Shown: positions 33,556-42,870 of the stretch, in pieces
Layout of the letters: the number at the start of each line of letters is the position of its first letter
Numbering within the stretch: the stretch's first letter is position 1
Source: Arthrobacter sp. 24S4-2
Lineage (GTDB): Bacteria; Actinomycetota; Actinomycetes; Actinomycetales; Micrococcaceae
Assembly: GCF_005280255.1 (NCBI RefSeq)
Contig: NZ_CP040018.1
Coordinates: 5,084,001-5,148,000 of the forward strand
Length of the DNA: 64,000 nt
Direction: 5' to 3'
Program-made: the position numbers and the translations under genes
The notes under the pieces: generated by a model
Told to the model about the DNA's origin: nothing
Seen by the model: the letters and a program-made list of their open reading frames with translations, nothing else
Database searches by the model: none

Positions 33556-34845
33556 ATGACAACCACCGTCAGCCCGCAGCGAGCGGCCCGCACCGCCACC
33601 AGGAAGACCATCATCGGCACCGGCATCGGCAACGCCGTCGAATGGTACGACTGGGCCATCTACGCCACCTTTACGCCCTTTATCGCCAGCCAGCTGTTCA
33701 GCAAGGCAGACCCGGCCTCCGCGGTGCTGTCCACCCTGGCGATCTTCGCCGTCGGCTTTGTGGCCCGCCCTTTCGGCGGCTTCCTCTTCGGCTGGATCGG
33801 GGACCGGATCGGCCGCAAGGCGTCCATGACCTTCGCCGTGGGCCTGGCTTCCCTGGGCAGCCTGATGATCGGCATCGCCCCCACCTTCGCGGCCGTCGGA
33901 GCCTGGGCATCGCTCATGCTGCTGGTGGCCCGGCTGGTACAGGGCTTGGCGCACGGCGGCGAGCTGCCGTCGTCGCAGACCTATCTTTCCGAGATGGCGC
34001 CGCGGGAACACCGCGGGTTCTGGGCCACGCTGATCTACACGTCCGGCACCGTGGGCATCCTCTTCGGAACCCTCCTGGGCGCTGTTCTGAACATGGCGCT
34101 GAGCACGGAAGTGATGAATGCCTGGGGCTGGCGGATCCCGTTCCTGATCGGTGCCGCCATGGGCCTTTACGCCCTGATCATGCGGTCGAAACTGCACGAG
34201 ACGGACGTGTTCGAAGGCGAGACCAGCACGGAAAAGCGGGCACCCATCTGGCCGCAGATCGTGCGCCACCGCAAGCAGGCGCTGCAGGTGATCGGCCTGA
34301 CCGTGGGCCTGACGGTGATCTACTACATCTGGGGCGTGGTGGCACCCAGCTACGCCACCACGGCACTGAAGATCGACCGCGGCGAAGCCCTCTGGGCCGG
34401 CGTGGTCGGCAACGTCGTCTTCATTGCCGCCCTGCCGTTCTGGGGCAAGCTGTCCGACCGGATCGGCCGCAAGAAGGTCCTCTGGGCCGGCGCCATCGGA
34501 GCGGCCGTGATGCACTTCCCCATGACCTGGCTGCTGAAGGATTCCGCGTGGCAGTTGGCCGTGGGCATGTCGGTGATGCTCATCTTCATCGCCGCCAGCG
34601 CCGCGATCGTGCCCGCCGTCTACGCTGAGCTGTTCCCCACCAGCATCCGCACCGTGGGCGTCGGCGTCCCCTACTCCATCTGCGTGGCCCTGTTCGGTGG
34701 AACGGCGCCGTACCTCCAGCAATGGCTCGGGACCACGCTCCAGCTGCCCAGCCTGTTCAATATCTATGCCGTGGTGCTGCTGCTCATCAGTGCGGCGTTC
34801 ATCTTCACCATCCCCGAAACCAAGGGGAAGGACCTGCGCAGCTAG
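33556..34845 (+). CDS. MHS-family metabolite:H+ symporter
   Basis: 429 residues, 12 membrane helices. Family marks: GIGNAVEWYDWAIYATFTPF in helix 1, VARPFGGFLFGWIGDRIGRK as motif A, LVQGLAHGGELPSSQTYLSE, and a second motif A-like loop SDRIGRKKVLW. MHS members import organic acids, betaines and similar compounds. It is 17 bases after the amidohydrolase stop with CTGGAGA as ribosome-binding site, so the two form an operon; the substrate is probably the amidohydrolase's substrate. Confidence 0.88.
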   Translation: MTTTVSPQRAARTATRKTIIGTGIGNAVEWYDWAIYATFTPFIASQLFSKADPASAVLSTLAIFAVGFVARPFGGFLFGWIGDRIGRKASMTFAVGLASLGSLMIGIAPTFAAVGAWASLMLLVARLVQGLAHGGELPSSQTYLSEMAPREHRGFWATLIYTSGTVGILFGTLLGAVLNMALSTEVMNAWGWRIPFLIGAAMGLYALIMRSKLHETDVFEGETSTEKRAPIWPQIVRHRKQALQVIGLTVGLTVIYYIWGVVAPSYATTALKIDRGEALWAGVVGNVVFIAALPFWGKLSDRIGRKKVLWAGAIGAAVMHFPMTWLLKDSAWQLAVGMSVMLIFIAASAAIVPAVYAELFPTSIRTVGVGVPYSICVALFGGTAPYLQQWLGTTLQLPSLFNIYAVVLLLISAAFIFTIPETKGKDLRS

Positions 34846-34867
34846 TGTTGCTTCGCGGGTGAATCGG

Positions 34868-34900
34868 CGAAGGCCGGGCGGCTTTGCCGCCCGGCCTTCG
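34868..34900. terminator. strong 15-bp hairpin terminator
   Basis: A perfect 15-bp stem (left arm beginning CGAAGGCCGG, right arm ending CCGGCCTTCG) encloses TTT, followed by TTGTGG. It lies between the MHS gene and the convergent TetR gene and can serve both. Confidence 0.8.
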
Positions 34901-34972
34901 TTGTGGTGGGTCCTCACGCCGCCCGAGGCAGCGCAGGCCAGCCGCATAGCCGGAGCGTGGGGGCGGTGTCTT

Positions 34973-35348
34973 CTAGTTGCGGTGGTGGTCGATGAGCCAG
35001 CCGGCCATCTGCTGCGCCCGCCTGGACGCCAGGAAGTCCCCTTCGGGGCCGAGATCCGTCCCGGGCCAATGCGTCGAACATGCCGAGCAACTGGTCTGCC
35101 GGGTGGGTGGCGAACGGTCCCGCCGCCTGCTTCAAGGCTGCAGCCCAGCCGCTGCCCAGGTCATCGACATAGGCCAGGACCAAGTCATCCCTAGTGGCGA
35201 AGTGCTTGTAGAAGGTCGCCTTGGCCACGCCAGCCTCGGAGATTATGCGGTTGATGCCGACCTGGTACAGGCCTTCCGCTGCGAACAGTTCCGACGCAGT
35301 CTTGAGGATACGGTCGTTGACATCCCCCTTCCGGTTCGGGTTATCCAT
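34973..35348 (-). pseudogene. truncated TetR/AcrR-type regulator
   Basis: The DNA-binding domain is intact (VNDRILKTASELFAAEGLYQ, VGINRIISEAGVAKATFYKHF). After about residue 95 (MFDALARD) the ligand-binding domain expected over another 90 residues is missing. Codon third positions show that the coding frame then shifts within CGGCCCCGAAGG (about 35048-35055) and ends as GDFLASRRAQQMAGWLIDHHRN is split, stop at 34973, giving only about 124 residues. The unshifted frame runs to 34914 with unlike codon use. Probably a deletion remnant. ATG 35348 has GAGG upstream. Confidence 0.65.
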
Positions 35349-35399
35349 GGTGCACATCCTCGGCAGACGACGCACGGACAGATCCCGCCGGGTCGACAA

Positions 35400-35814
35400 G
35401 TTATGTGCGTGGATTGACGTTTGTTGGGTACGCCCGTTTCTTTTGGCAAAACGAATGAAATACCCACTTCCACTGTACGCCCGGCTACCGGAACGAAGGC
35501 GGGCTGCGCGCTAAGGTCGCGCGGGGCCGCGGTGCGGGCCACCTGGATCATTGGTATTGCTCCGGAATCAATGGTTGCCCGGAACCATTGACTGCCCGGG
35601 GAGCCATGCGCCCAACACGGCCAGCGCACTAAACCAGGTAGTTGCCTGCCGTTTCCGGCCCGCACCGTCGGGGTCTGACTATTTTCCAACGGCCCCGTTT
35701 GTCTTGGCCAGACCGGACTGTCTTGACCAGGCCGGGTCTGCGGAGTGAGGCCGAGCAGCGGCAACAGCAGGCGGCCCGTTGAACAGTCAAGGGCGCCTTC
35801 GCGGGCCGCCGCCC
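35400..35814. other. 415-bp gene-poor spacer
   Basis: No coding-like frame is seen. It holds a likely upstream region of the TetR gene (A/T-rich around 35440-35465, with CGTTT and AAACG arms near a TTTTG/CAAAA repeat) and a perfect hairpin at 35568-35591. Some of it could be debris left by the deletion in the TetR gene. Confidence 0.5.
35568..35591. terminator. perfect 9-bp hairpin in the spacer downstream of the dehydrogenase gene
   Basis: TCAATGGTT and AACCATTGA pair around GCCCGG. No T-run follows on either strand, so it could be a terminator for the minus-strand TRAP/dehydrogenase operon or a protein-binding palindrome. Confidence 0.4.
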
Positions 35815-36791
35815 TCACCCAGGCAGTGCGTCGTGCGCGCGCATCCCTGAGACAAGACCACCTGTTCTAGCGGTTGTACCCGCGGGCCCTGCCGCAATGG
35901 TCCGATAGATTCCGGTATGGTCCAGGTCGCCGTCGCCCTCATGGATCATGCGGGCGAACACACTCCGGATCCGGGAAGAGAGCGGCAGGTTCAGGCCGCA
36001 TTCCTCCGCAATCGCCGCTATGAAGTTCAGGTCCTTGAGCTGGTTTTTCGCCGAGCCGCCGCCTTCGAAGTCCCTATCAATCCAGCGTCGTCCCTTCTGA
36101 CGCAGCACCTCTGAGTTGGCCAGTCCGCCGGAGAGGACGGACTGTACTTTTTCGAGATCCAACCCGGTGGTCGCGGCGAGGGCCATCGCCTCGGCCAGGG
36201 CCGTTACCGTGGCGGCGACGACAATCTGGTTGCAGGCCTTCACGGTTGATCCCGCACCTGTCTCGCCGAACCGGACAACCGTCGAGCTGTAGAGCCTGAA
36301 GAGCGGTGTCAGGCGTTCCACGACGCCGGGAGGGCCGCCGACCATGGTGCTTAGCCGTCCCTCCTCCGCACCGATGGTTCCGCCGCTGAGGGGGCGTCAA
36401 TGACAGTGACTCCCCAGTTGCGGCGGCAGGCGTCGGCGAACTCAACGACCGCCACTGGGGACACGGTGCCGTGGATGACAAGGATTGGATGGTCTATTCC
36501 GGCAGCCTTCCATCCTTTCAAAAGGCCGTCATCACCGTGCAGGAGGGCTTCGACCTGCGGCAGGTCCGGCAATACGGTCAGCACGATCTCGCGTGCGGCG
36601 TCGGCCGGGGAGACCGCGACGGCGCCCCCTTCAATGGCCTGCGCCTTTGCTGGGGTGCGGTTCCAAAGGGTCAGTGGAATTCGGTTGGCGAGGATGTTTC
36701 GTGCGATCGGCGCCCCCATCGGTCCAGTGCCCATGAGTGCCACGGACAGTGGGATGCCGGGCACCTTCTGCTCAAATGTCGGAGTTGTCAT
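35815..36791 (-). pseudogene. 3-hydroxyisobutyrate dehydrogenase-like protein, one frame break
   Basis: NAD(P)-dependent beta-hydroxyacid dehydrogenase family. N-terminal Rossmann VALMGTGPMGAPIARNI, then TLWNRTPAKAQAI; the substrate loop reads VIDAPLSGGTIGAEEGRLST if one base is restored in the G-run at 36390-36394 (plus strand). The C-terminal half (GSTVKACNQIVVAATVTALAEAM, with catalytic Lys, and GGSAKNQLKDLNF) is in the shifted frame. With one base added the gene is 325 residues, the usual size. It begins 5 bases after the TRAP permease stop, in the same operon. Likely oxidises a 3-hydroxyacid brought in by the TRAP system. Confidence 0.85.
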
Positions 36792-36796
36792 GCCGT

Positions 36797-38715
36797 TTAG
36801 AAAGGGATCAGTCCGGCGAGGGCGGGAAGGAAGGTGCTGAACCACGGGACGGCGGCCAGCACGAGGAGCCCGAGGAACACGGCGATGAGGTAGGGCCAGA
36901 AGTGTTTGAGGCTCTTCTCGACGGTTTCGTGCGCGGTTGCACAGGCGACGTAGAAGCCCACACCTGCCGGTGGTGCGAACGAGCCGATACCCATGGAAAT
37001 GATCAGCACCATGGCGTATTGCACGGGGTTGACGCCGAAGTCGACGGCGATCGGCAAGAGCAGGGGCGCGAAGATCAGTACCGCCGGAAGGCCTTCCAGT
37101 AGCTGGCCCATGATGATCAGCAGGACGACCGTGAACAGCATAAAGAGCAGCGGTGAGTCGCCCAGTCCTGACATGAGGTCGTGGATCTGCTGGGACACAC
37201 CTGCGAGGGCGAGGGTCTGGGCAAGCGGGGACGCGGCAGCGATGATGAATAGGACCATTCCCGCCGTCGTCGTCGTTTCCCGCAGGGTGTCCCCAAGCAG
37301 GCGCTTGCTGCCGCGTCGGTAGGCGGCGGCAAGGATGAAGGCGTAGGCGACGGCCACGGACGACACTTCGGTGGGTGTGGCGAAGCCGCTCAGGATGCCC
37401 ACCACCATGCCCACAGGAAGCAGAAGAGTCGGTATTGCGAAGAAGGTTGCCGACCCGCGAGCACGCCAGCTGGACTTGGGACTAGCGACGCCCCCTTGTT
37501 TGCGGGCTCGGAAGAAGACGAGCGCCATGACAACCAGGGCAAGGAATGCAGCGGGGACGAATCCGGCCAGGAACAGCGTGGTGGTGGAGATGGTGGTGAT
37601 GGATCCGAGGATCAGGAGCACGATGCTCGGCGGGATGGTTTCGCCCATGATGGCCGAGGCCGACAGGACCGCGACGACCTCGCCGCGGGGGTACTTGCGC
37701 TCTTCGAGCATGCCGCGCATCGTCGTGCCCACTGCTGCGACGTCGGCCACCTTGGAGCCGGAGATGCCGGAGAAGATGTACATGGTCACGACGACCACCT
37801 GGAGCAGGCCCCCGCGCAGGTGCCCGATCAGCGCGTCGACGAGCTTGGCCAGCGGGAGGGTCAGGCCGGCGGAGTTCATGACCGTGCCGGCAAGGATAAA
37901 GAACGGGATGGCCAGAAGGACGAAGCCTTTAGCCCCGGAAGCCATTCCGATGGGGATGGCGCTGACCTCGGAAATGCCGCCGAGATAAAGGTAGATCCCG
38001 GATGCCAGTGCCAGAACGAATGCGATGGGCAGGCCCAGGAACAGCAGCATGAACAACAGCAGAAGGACGACGCCGAGAAGGACGTTGGGCGTGGCGTAGT
38101 AGAAAAGCGGTTGGGCCAAAAGGACGAGAACAATCAGTGCGGCCGCGATGCCCGCCGCAGTGAGCGCCGGGCGACGCTCCTGGCGCCAGAGCTTGAGGAG
38201 TGCGAACCAGGCGATCAGCACCATGCCGACGGAAAAGGGCAGTGAGACCCAGAAGACGGGGAGCTGCAGGATCGGGGTCTTTTCCTCCATCTGCTGGACA
38301 AGGGTGGGAACGAACAGCGCAAATGCCCCTGCGCTCATGACGAAGACCAGCCAGTCGACCAGGGCGGCCAGGTAAGGCTTCCATGCAGCCGGGAGGCGCA
38401 TGATGAGGGCCTGGACGGACATGTGCGCACCCTTGGGGTACGCGATGGCGCCGCCCATGAACGCGATGGTCAGCAGCGCGATTTCGGAGACCTCCTGGGT
38501 CCAGAGCACGGAATCGCCGGTGACGACCCTGACCATGATGTTCAGCAGGATGACGACAAGCTCCGCGAGGATGGCAGCGCCCACGACCCATTCGAGCGTT
38601 TTGTCGAGCCACAGGGCGCCGCTCCAACGCGGGGGACATGGCCGTGGTGGAGGATCTCTTCCGCATCCGAGGGGAGGACCTCCTCGAGTTCCTCTGGCGT
38701 AGTGATGTTTTTCAT
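36797..38715 (-). pseudogene. fused TRAP transporter permease (DctQ-DctM), one frame break near N-terminus
   Basis: Small (DctQ-like, four helices: VVILLNIMVRVVTGDSVLWTQE, IAYPKGAHMSV) and large (DctM, twelve helices: LPIAFVLALASGIYL, SGISGSKVADVAAVGT, MGETIPPSIVLLILGS, GQLLEGLPAVLIFAPLLLP, PPAGVGFYVACATAHETVEK) membrane subunits in one chain. The natural N-terminus (ATG 38715, GGAAG upstream, MKNITTPEELEEVLPSDAEE) is out of frame with the rest (WSGALWLDKTLEWVVGA); one base restored in the five-G run at 38631-38635 joins them into 639 residues. Works with the adjacent DctP to import a carboxylate-type substrate using a Na+ or H+ gradient. Confidence 0.87.
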
Positions 38716-38800
38716 GGGCTTCCAGACTGTCGACATTGAGAGTGGGGGCTTTTCCTTACGGGTGGCCCGGGGAGCAGTCGGCTCCCCGGGCCGGCGACGG

Positions 38801-39832
38801 CTACTTGGTGGTGGTGAAAGCGATGGCCTGATCGAAGAAGTCCTTGCCGATCAGCTGGGAGAAGACCGGGTAAAGGCTCTTGGAAGCCGCTTTGAATTCC
38901 TCCAGGCCGGAGGCGCTGAGTTCGTTTGATTTCATGCCCTTGGCGGTGAGTTCCTCGAGCTGCTTCTTGGACTGCTCGGCGTCGTAAGCTGTTTTAAAGG
39001 TGGCGGTTTCCTCAGAGGCGTCCGTGAGGGCCTTCTTTTGGTCATCGGTGAGGGTGTCCCACTTTTTTGAGGAAAGTGCTAGTACCCAGGCGTCGTTGAT
39101 GTGGTTGGTCATCGAAATGTACTTCTGGACTTCGGAGAACTTGTTGGTCCATGGCACTTCAATAGGGTTTTCCTGGCCGTTGATCGTTCCGGTCTGCAAG
39201 CCGGTGAACACCTCAGAGAACGCCATGGTGGTGGGGCTGGCGCCCAGCTTGCCGAAGTAGTCGGTCCACAACGGGTTGCCGGGGACCCGGATCTTCAGTC
39301 CCTTCAGATCCGAGGGCTGCTCGATCGGGCGAACTGAGTTCGTAATCTCCCGCCCGGTCCGGGTGAGGAAGGAAAGCGCGACGGTGTCTTTGGCGGCGAG
39401 CTTCTCCTTCAGCGCCTGGCCCGGCTTTCCTGCCAGGAACGCCGCTTCCTCGGTGGTGTCTTTGAAGAGGAACGGAATGCTGATGGCGTTCATTTCAGGT
39501 ACGACGGCGGCATACACGGACGTCGAGAGGATGAGTGCATCGAGGGATCCGCCCTGCAGGCGTGTCACAGCCGCGTTCTGGTCTCCGCTGAAGCTCGTTC
39601 CGTTGGGAACTACGGTGACAGTCACGGACCCGTTGGATGTTTTCTTGACCTGGTCGGCGAAATGCTGGGCCGAGACGCCGACGGAGGACGTGAGTGGGTC
39701 AGGGATCGAGAGCTGGATCTTGGCTACCGGTGCTCCAGCCCCGCCGGGGGCCCCGGAGGCGCATCCGGCGAGGACTGAGGCTGCGAGGGTGCAGGCCAGC
39801 ACTCCGGTGAGGGCGCGCGTCTTGGATTTCAT
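38801..39832 (-). CDS. dctP: TRAP transporter substrate-binding lipoprotein (DctP family)
   Basis: 343 residues. Lipoprotein signal with lipobox LAGC (Cys24). Family signatures: FADQVKKTSNGSVTVTVVPN, GSLDALILSTSVYAAVVPEM, DLKGLKIRVPGNPLWTDYF, and FTGLQTGTINGQENPIEVP, whose Arg normally binds the ligand carboxylate (IRVPGN). It captures the substrate outside the membrane for the fused TRAP permease, encoded next. ATG 39832 follows AAAGG. In-frame extension further upstream is in the neighbouring gene and not real. Confidence 0.92.
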   Translation of the reverse strand: MKSKTRALTGVLACTLAASVLAGCASGAPGGAGAPVAKIQLSIPDPLTSSVGVSAQHFADQVKKTSNGSVTVTVVPNGTSFSGDQNAAVTRLQGGSLDALILSTSVYAAVVPEMNAISIPFLFKDTTEEAAFLAGKPGQALKEKLAAKDTVALSFLTRTGREITNSVRPIEQPSDLKGLKIRVPGNPLWTDYFGKLGASPTTMAFSEVFTGLQTGTINGQENPIEVPWTNKFSEVQKYISMTNHINDAWVLALSSKKWDTLTDDQKKALTDASEETATFKTAYDAEQSKKQLEELTAKGMKSNELSASGLEEFKAASKSLYPVFSQLIGKDFFDQAIAFTTTK

Positions 39833-39926
39833 GTGATGCCTTTCTTCATTGGAAGGAGTCTTGGTCCGGAAGCGTGAACCACGTCGGCTGAAGTTCATTG
39901 CCGCGCCCGGTTTGGTGCGGGGAGCG

Positions 39927-41279
39927 TCAGACGTTGAGGGCGGATTCCGCCACGAGCGCTTCGGTTTCCCGGCGAACCTCCAAGGCCTGGGACAGGGAAT
40001 CGTCCATGATGACATCGCCCCAGCCGACAACCCCGCCCTTGGTTACGTCGTTCCGCAGCTTCACGTGGTGGGCCAAAGCAACCGGGAGCGCGCCCGTGGC
40101 GACGGAGTGCCTGGCCGAAACCAGCTGGCCCCAGACCGTGTACCCGCCTTCGCCGTCGAGGAATTCACCGGCTTTGAGGTCCTTCTTCGCTGTCGCTACA
40201 ACGTCGCCGAAGAACCCGATCGGCGAACCCGTGGCGATCCCGCGGAGAGCCGCGTTGGCGATGGACATATTCAGCTCAAGGCCCACGTAGTGGTAGGGGC
40301 GGTATAGCGCGGCGTACTGGCCGGTGGGGTCCGGGTGCCACGGGTACTCAGTAAAGCAGCCGGAAACGTAGTCGTTCGTGGCCTTCACCACGACGAACAC
40401 GCCCTCCTGGGTGTTGTGGGGGATCCAGGTGCCGTCGCGGTTGACGCTGGACATGACGTCGACGCTGCCTTCGTGGGCGAGGACTCCCCCGACGTCCGCC
40501 GGACGGCAGATGGTGGCGATCTCCTCGACATCCCCCGGCGTAAACGTCAGTCCGCTGTCGGAAGGTACCAGTCCGGCGCCGTTGGCAACGGCGGCCATCT
40601 CGATGGAGGCCTTGGTGCCGTCACGGAAGGAGGTGTGCATGTTCGGGTTCAGCTGCCCGGAATCGGTGAGTTCCTGGGAGAACTCCCAGTTCTCCCAGAC
40701 GTTGTCCGGGTTCATCTCGTGATAGTGGTCAAGGAACTTTGCGCCCTTGCCGGCACAGACAACGTCGAAGCCGCTGGTGCGCGCCCAGTCGACAAGTTCC
40801 ATGATGAGGGCCGGCTGGTCGCCGTAGGCCATGGAGTAGACCACACCGGCGGCTTCCGCGCGCCTGGCCAGGGCAGGACCGGCCAGGGCGTCTGCTTCCA
40901 CGGTGACCATGATGATGTGCTTCTTCGTCTCAATGGCACGCAGTGCGTGCTTCACGCCGACGATCGGGTTGCCCGTCGCTTCGACAATGACGTCGATGTC
41001 TACGTCAAACAGCTCGTCCGCGTTGGCAACTATCGTCGTGGAGCGGTCGCTGAGGGCGGTGGCGATGTCCGGGGCGATCTGGCTCTTCGGCCATCCGACC
41101 AGTTCGAATGCACCTTCGGCGCGCTTGACGTTGATGTCGGCGATCGCGACCACGTGGATGCCCGGGATGTTGTTTGCCTGGGCCAGGTACATGGTGCCGT
41201 AGCGGCCAGCTCCGATGAGTCCGACCCGAATTGGGCGGCCCTCTCGCTCGCGGTCGCTAAGAAGCTTGTGGAGGTTCAT
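39927..41279 (-). CDS. COG4091-type homoserine-dehydrogenase-like oxidoreductase with SAF domain
   Basis: 450 residues. N-terminal Rossmann fold (RVGLIGAGRYGTMYLAQ, VVAIADINVKRAEGAFELVG), a dimerisation/catalytic part (VIVEATGNPIVGVKHALRAI, MAYGDQPALIMELVDWAR, VCAGKGAKFLDHYHEMNPD) and a C-terminal SAF-like domain (KKDLKAGEFLDGEGGYTVWG). The family is annotated as predicted homoserine dehydrogenase but is usually found with transporters of carboxylates or sugar acids, and its substrate is not known to me. It lies directly upstream of dctP and is divergent from a LacI regulator, so it is probably the key enzyme of the catabolic cluster. Confidence 0.8.
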   Translation of the reverse strand: MNLHKLLSDREREGRPIRVGLIGAGRYGTMYLAQANNIPGIHVVAIADINVKRAEGAFELVGWPKSQIAPDIATALSDRSTTIVANADELFDVDIDVIVEATGNPIVGVKHALRAIETKKHIIMVTVEADALAGPALARRAEAAGVVYSMAYGDQPALIMELVDWARTSGFDVVCAGKGAKFLDHYHEMNPDNVWENWEFSQELTDSGQLNPNMHTSFRDGTKASIEMAAVANGAGLVPSDSGLTFTPGDVEEIATICRPADVGGVLAHEGSVDVMSSVNRDGTWIPHNTQEGVFVVVKATNDYVSGCFTEYPWHPDPTGQYAALYRPYHYVGLELNMSIANAALRGIATGSPIGFFGDVVATAKKDLKAGEFLDGEGGYTVWGQLVSARHSVATGALPVALAHHVKLRNDVTKGGVVGWGDVIMDDSLSQALEVRRETEALVAESALNV

Positions 41280-41374
41280 GGGGATCTCTCTGGTTGACGT
41301 TTCGCGCCGGAGAGGAGCTCTCCACCTGACTGGCGGAGCAACTTCTTCGTCGCAAATTGGAATTTTAGGACCGG

Positions 41375-41392
41375 AGTGGAATCGGTTCCACT
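41375..41392. promoter_or_regulatory. LacI-type operator between the catabolic operon and its regulator
   Basis: AGTGGAA and TTCCACT form perfect arms around TCGG, with the central CG typical of LacI-family operators. It lies 96 bases from the COG4091 start and 125 bases from the lacI start. Confidence 0.75.
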
Positions 41393-41516
41393 TTTGTACC
41401 AGTCGGTGATAGGCTGTGTCAACAGTCACACCGGAGCGCAATCGTGGGTTTCCCAGGTACGCATCCCAGTCCGTGCTGATCGCCTGGCGGGACCGGACCC
41501 TCAACGAGGAGAAGAA

Positions 41517-42545
41517 GTGAAAAAGGCACCAACTATTCGCGATGTCGCGTCGGCGGCCGGAGTCTCGGTCTCCGTCGTGTCCCGGGTCCTGAACCCGGAC
41601 TCGGGCCCGGTCGCACCGGCCAAGCGCGAAACGGTGCTTCGCGTGATCGGAGAACTCGGGTACCGGCCACGTGCCGCCGCCCGCGAGCTCAGCGCCGGCC
41701 ACGCACTTACTGTTGGACTCGTGGTTGCGGACCTGGCCAACCCCTTCTTCGCCCAGCTTGCCGACCGCGTGGTATGGGAAGCCCGCAGCCACGGGGTGCA
41801 GGTGGTGGTCATGACCACCCAGGAGGATCCCCACCTTGAGGCCGACTCCCTGGACACCCTGCTGGACCGCTCGGTGGGCGGCGTCATTGCGACCCCGACC
41901 GGCGGGAACATCGAGAAGTGGGAGCGGCTGCGGGACCTGGGCGTACACGTCGTGTTCGTCGATCGCACCATCCCTGAACTTGAGGACGTGGACGTCGTCA
42001 GCATCGAGAACTCAGACTCGGCCCGACGTGCCACCGAGCACCTCATCGCACTCGGCCACAGCCGCATCGGCCTCATCACCGGCCCCACAAGCACGTCAAC
42101 CGGCCGGGCGCGGATCGAGGGCTACCGAACCGCCCACGAAAACGCCGCGCTCGCGGTGGACCCCATGCTGATCCGGGATGTACCGTTCCGCGGAGACGGC
42201 GGCGGCGACGCCGTCGGGTCCCTCCTGGCACTTCCGGACAGTCCCACGGGAATCATCGTGGCGAACACCGCCCAGGTGCAAAGCTCTGTCCGGCGCCTCG
42301 TCCAGGTCGGCGTGCGGATACCCGAAGAACTGTCAGTCATCGTCTTCGACGACAACCCGTGGACCGAACTGACAAACCCGCCGCTCAGCATTATCCGCCA
42401 ACCGATCGACATGCTAGCGGTCCATTCCCTGGAATTGGTCCTCGGCCGGATGCAGGGCCGGCTCCCGGCCGGCGCCCGAACCATCGAGGTCAAGGCGGAC
42501 TTCGTTCCGCGCAACAGCACCGCCCCCTCATACGCTCCGCCGTAA
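41517..42545 (+). CDS. LacI-family transcriptional regulator of the TRAP catabolic cluster
   Basis: 342 residues. HTH IRDVASAAGVSVSVVSRVLN with the hinge helix RAAARELSAG, then a periplasmic-binding-protein-like core (TVGLVVADLANPFFAQLADR, DVVSIENSDSARRATEHLI, ALGHSRIGLITG, LSVIVFDDNPWTELTNPPLS). The GTG start has GAGGAGAAGAA upstream. It is divergent from the dehydrogenase-TRAP operon with an operator between, and the small ABM gene follows 13 bases later, likely co-transcribed. Confidence 0.92.
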   Translation: MKKAPTIRDVASAAGVSVSVVSRVLNPDSGPVAPAKRETVLRVIGELGYRPRAAARELSAGHALTVGLVVADLANPFFAQLADRVVWEARSHGVQVVVMTTQEDPHLEADSLDTLLDRSVGGVIATPTGGNIEKWERLRDLGVHVVFVDRTIPELEDVDVVSIENSDSARRATEHLIALGHSRIGLITGPTSTSTGRARIEGYRTAHENAALAVDPMLIRDVPFRGDGGGDAVGSLLALPDSPTGIIVANTAQVQSSVRRLVQVGVRIPEELSVIVFDDNPWTELTNPPLSIIRQPIDMLAVHSLELVLGRMQGRLPAGARTIEVKADFVPRNSTAPSYAPP

Positions 42546-42558
42546 GTTAGGAAACCCC

Positions 42559-42870
42559 ATGCCCGTCATCGTTACCGCCGTGTTCACGCCGAAAGAAGGC
42601 GCCTTCGACGACGTCGTCGCGGCCCTCTCCCCCGCCATCACCGAGGTTCACGAGGAACCAGGCTGCCTGCTCTATGCCATCCACGAGCACCCGAACGGCC
42701 AGATCCTGATGGTGGAAAAATGGGAAACGGCGGAACTGCTCGACTCCCACGGCGAAGGCGATGCGGTCAAACGCCTGAACGCCGCACTCGAAGGACTCCT
42801 GGAGGAGGCGGTGGAAGTGACCCGCCTGGCGCCGATCCCGGCGGGGACGCAGCACCAAGGCACGCTCTAG
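42559..42870 (+). CDS. antibiotic biosynthesis monooxygenase (ABM) domain protein
   Basis: 103 residues, a single dimeric ferredoxin-like ABM/YgiN-type domain: VIVTAVFTPKEGAFDDVVAAL, VHEEPGCLLYAIHEHPNGQILMVEKWETAELLDSH. The His-Glu and Trp-Glu positions are typical. Cofactor-independent oxygenation of quinol-like compounds is known for some members. Probably co-transcribed with lacI; a strong hairpin follows. Confidence 0.88.
   Translation: MPVIVTAVFTPKEGAFDDVVAALSPAITEVHEEPGCLLYAIHEHPNGQILMVEKWETAELLDSHGEGDAVKRLNAALEGLLEEAVEVTRLAPIPAGTQHQGTL

Noticed and set aside
33543..34628. Continuation of the amidohydrolase open frame through the MHS gene, giving an apparent 812-residue protein
   Set aside because: After 33442 this frame is rich in Arg/Pro/His without any domain, and the MHS frame over the same bases is a clear 12-helix transporter; the extension is the result of the frame break.
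41280..41948. N-terminal extension of the COG4091 gene to 41948
   Set aside because: The extension covers the operator and the divergent lacI gene; the Rossmann start MNLHKLLSDREREG at 41279 has an SD-like sequence.
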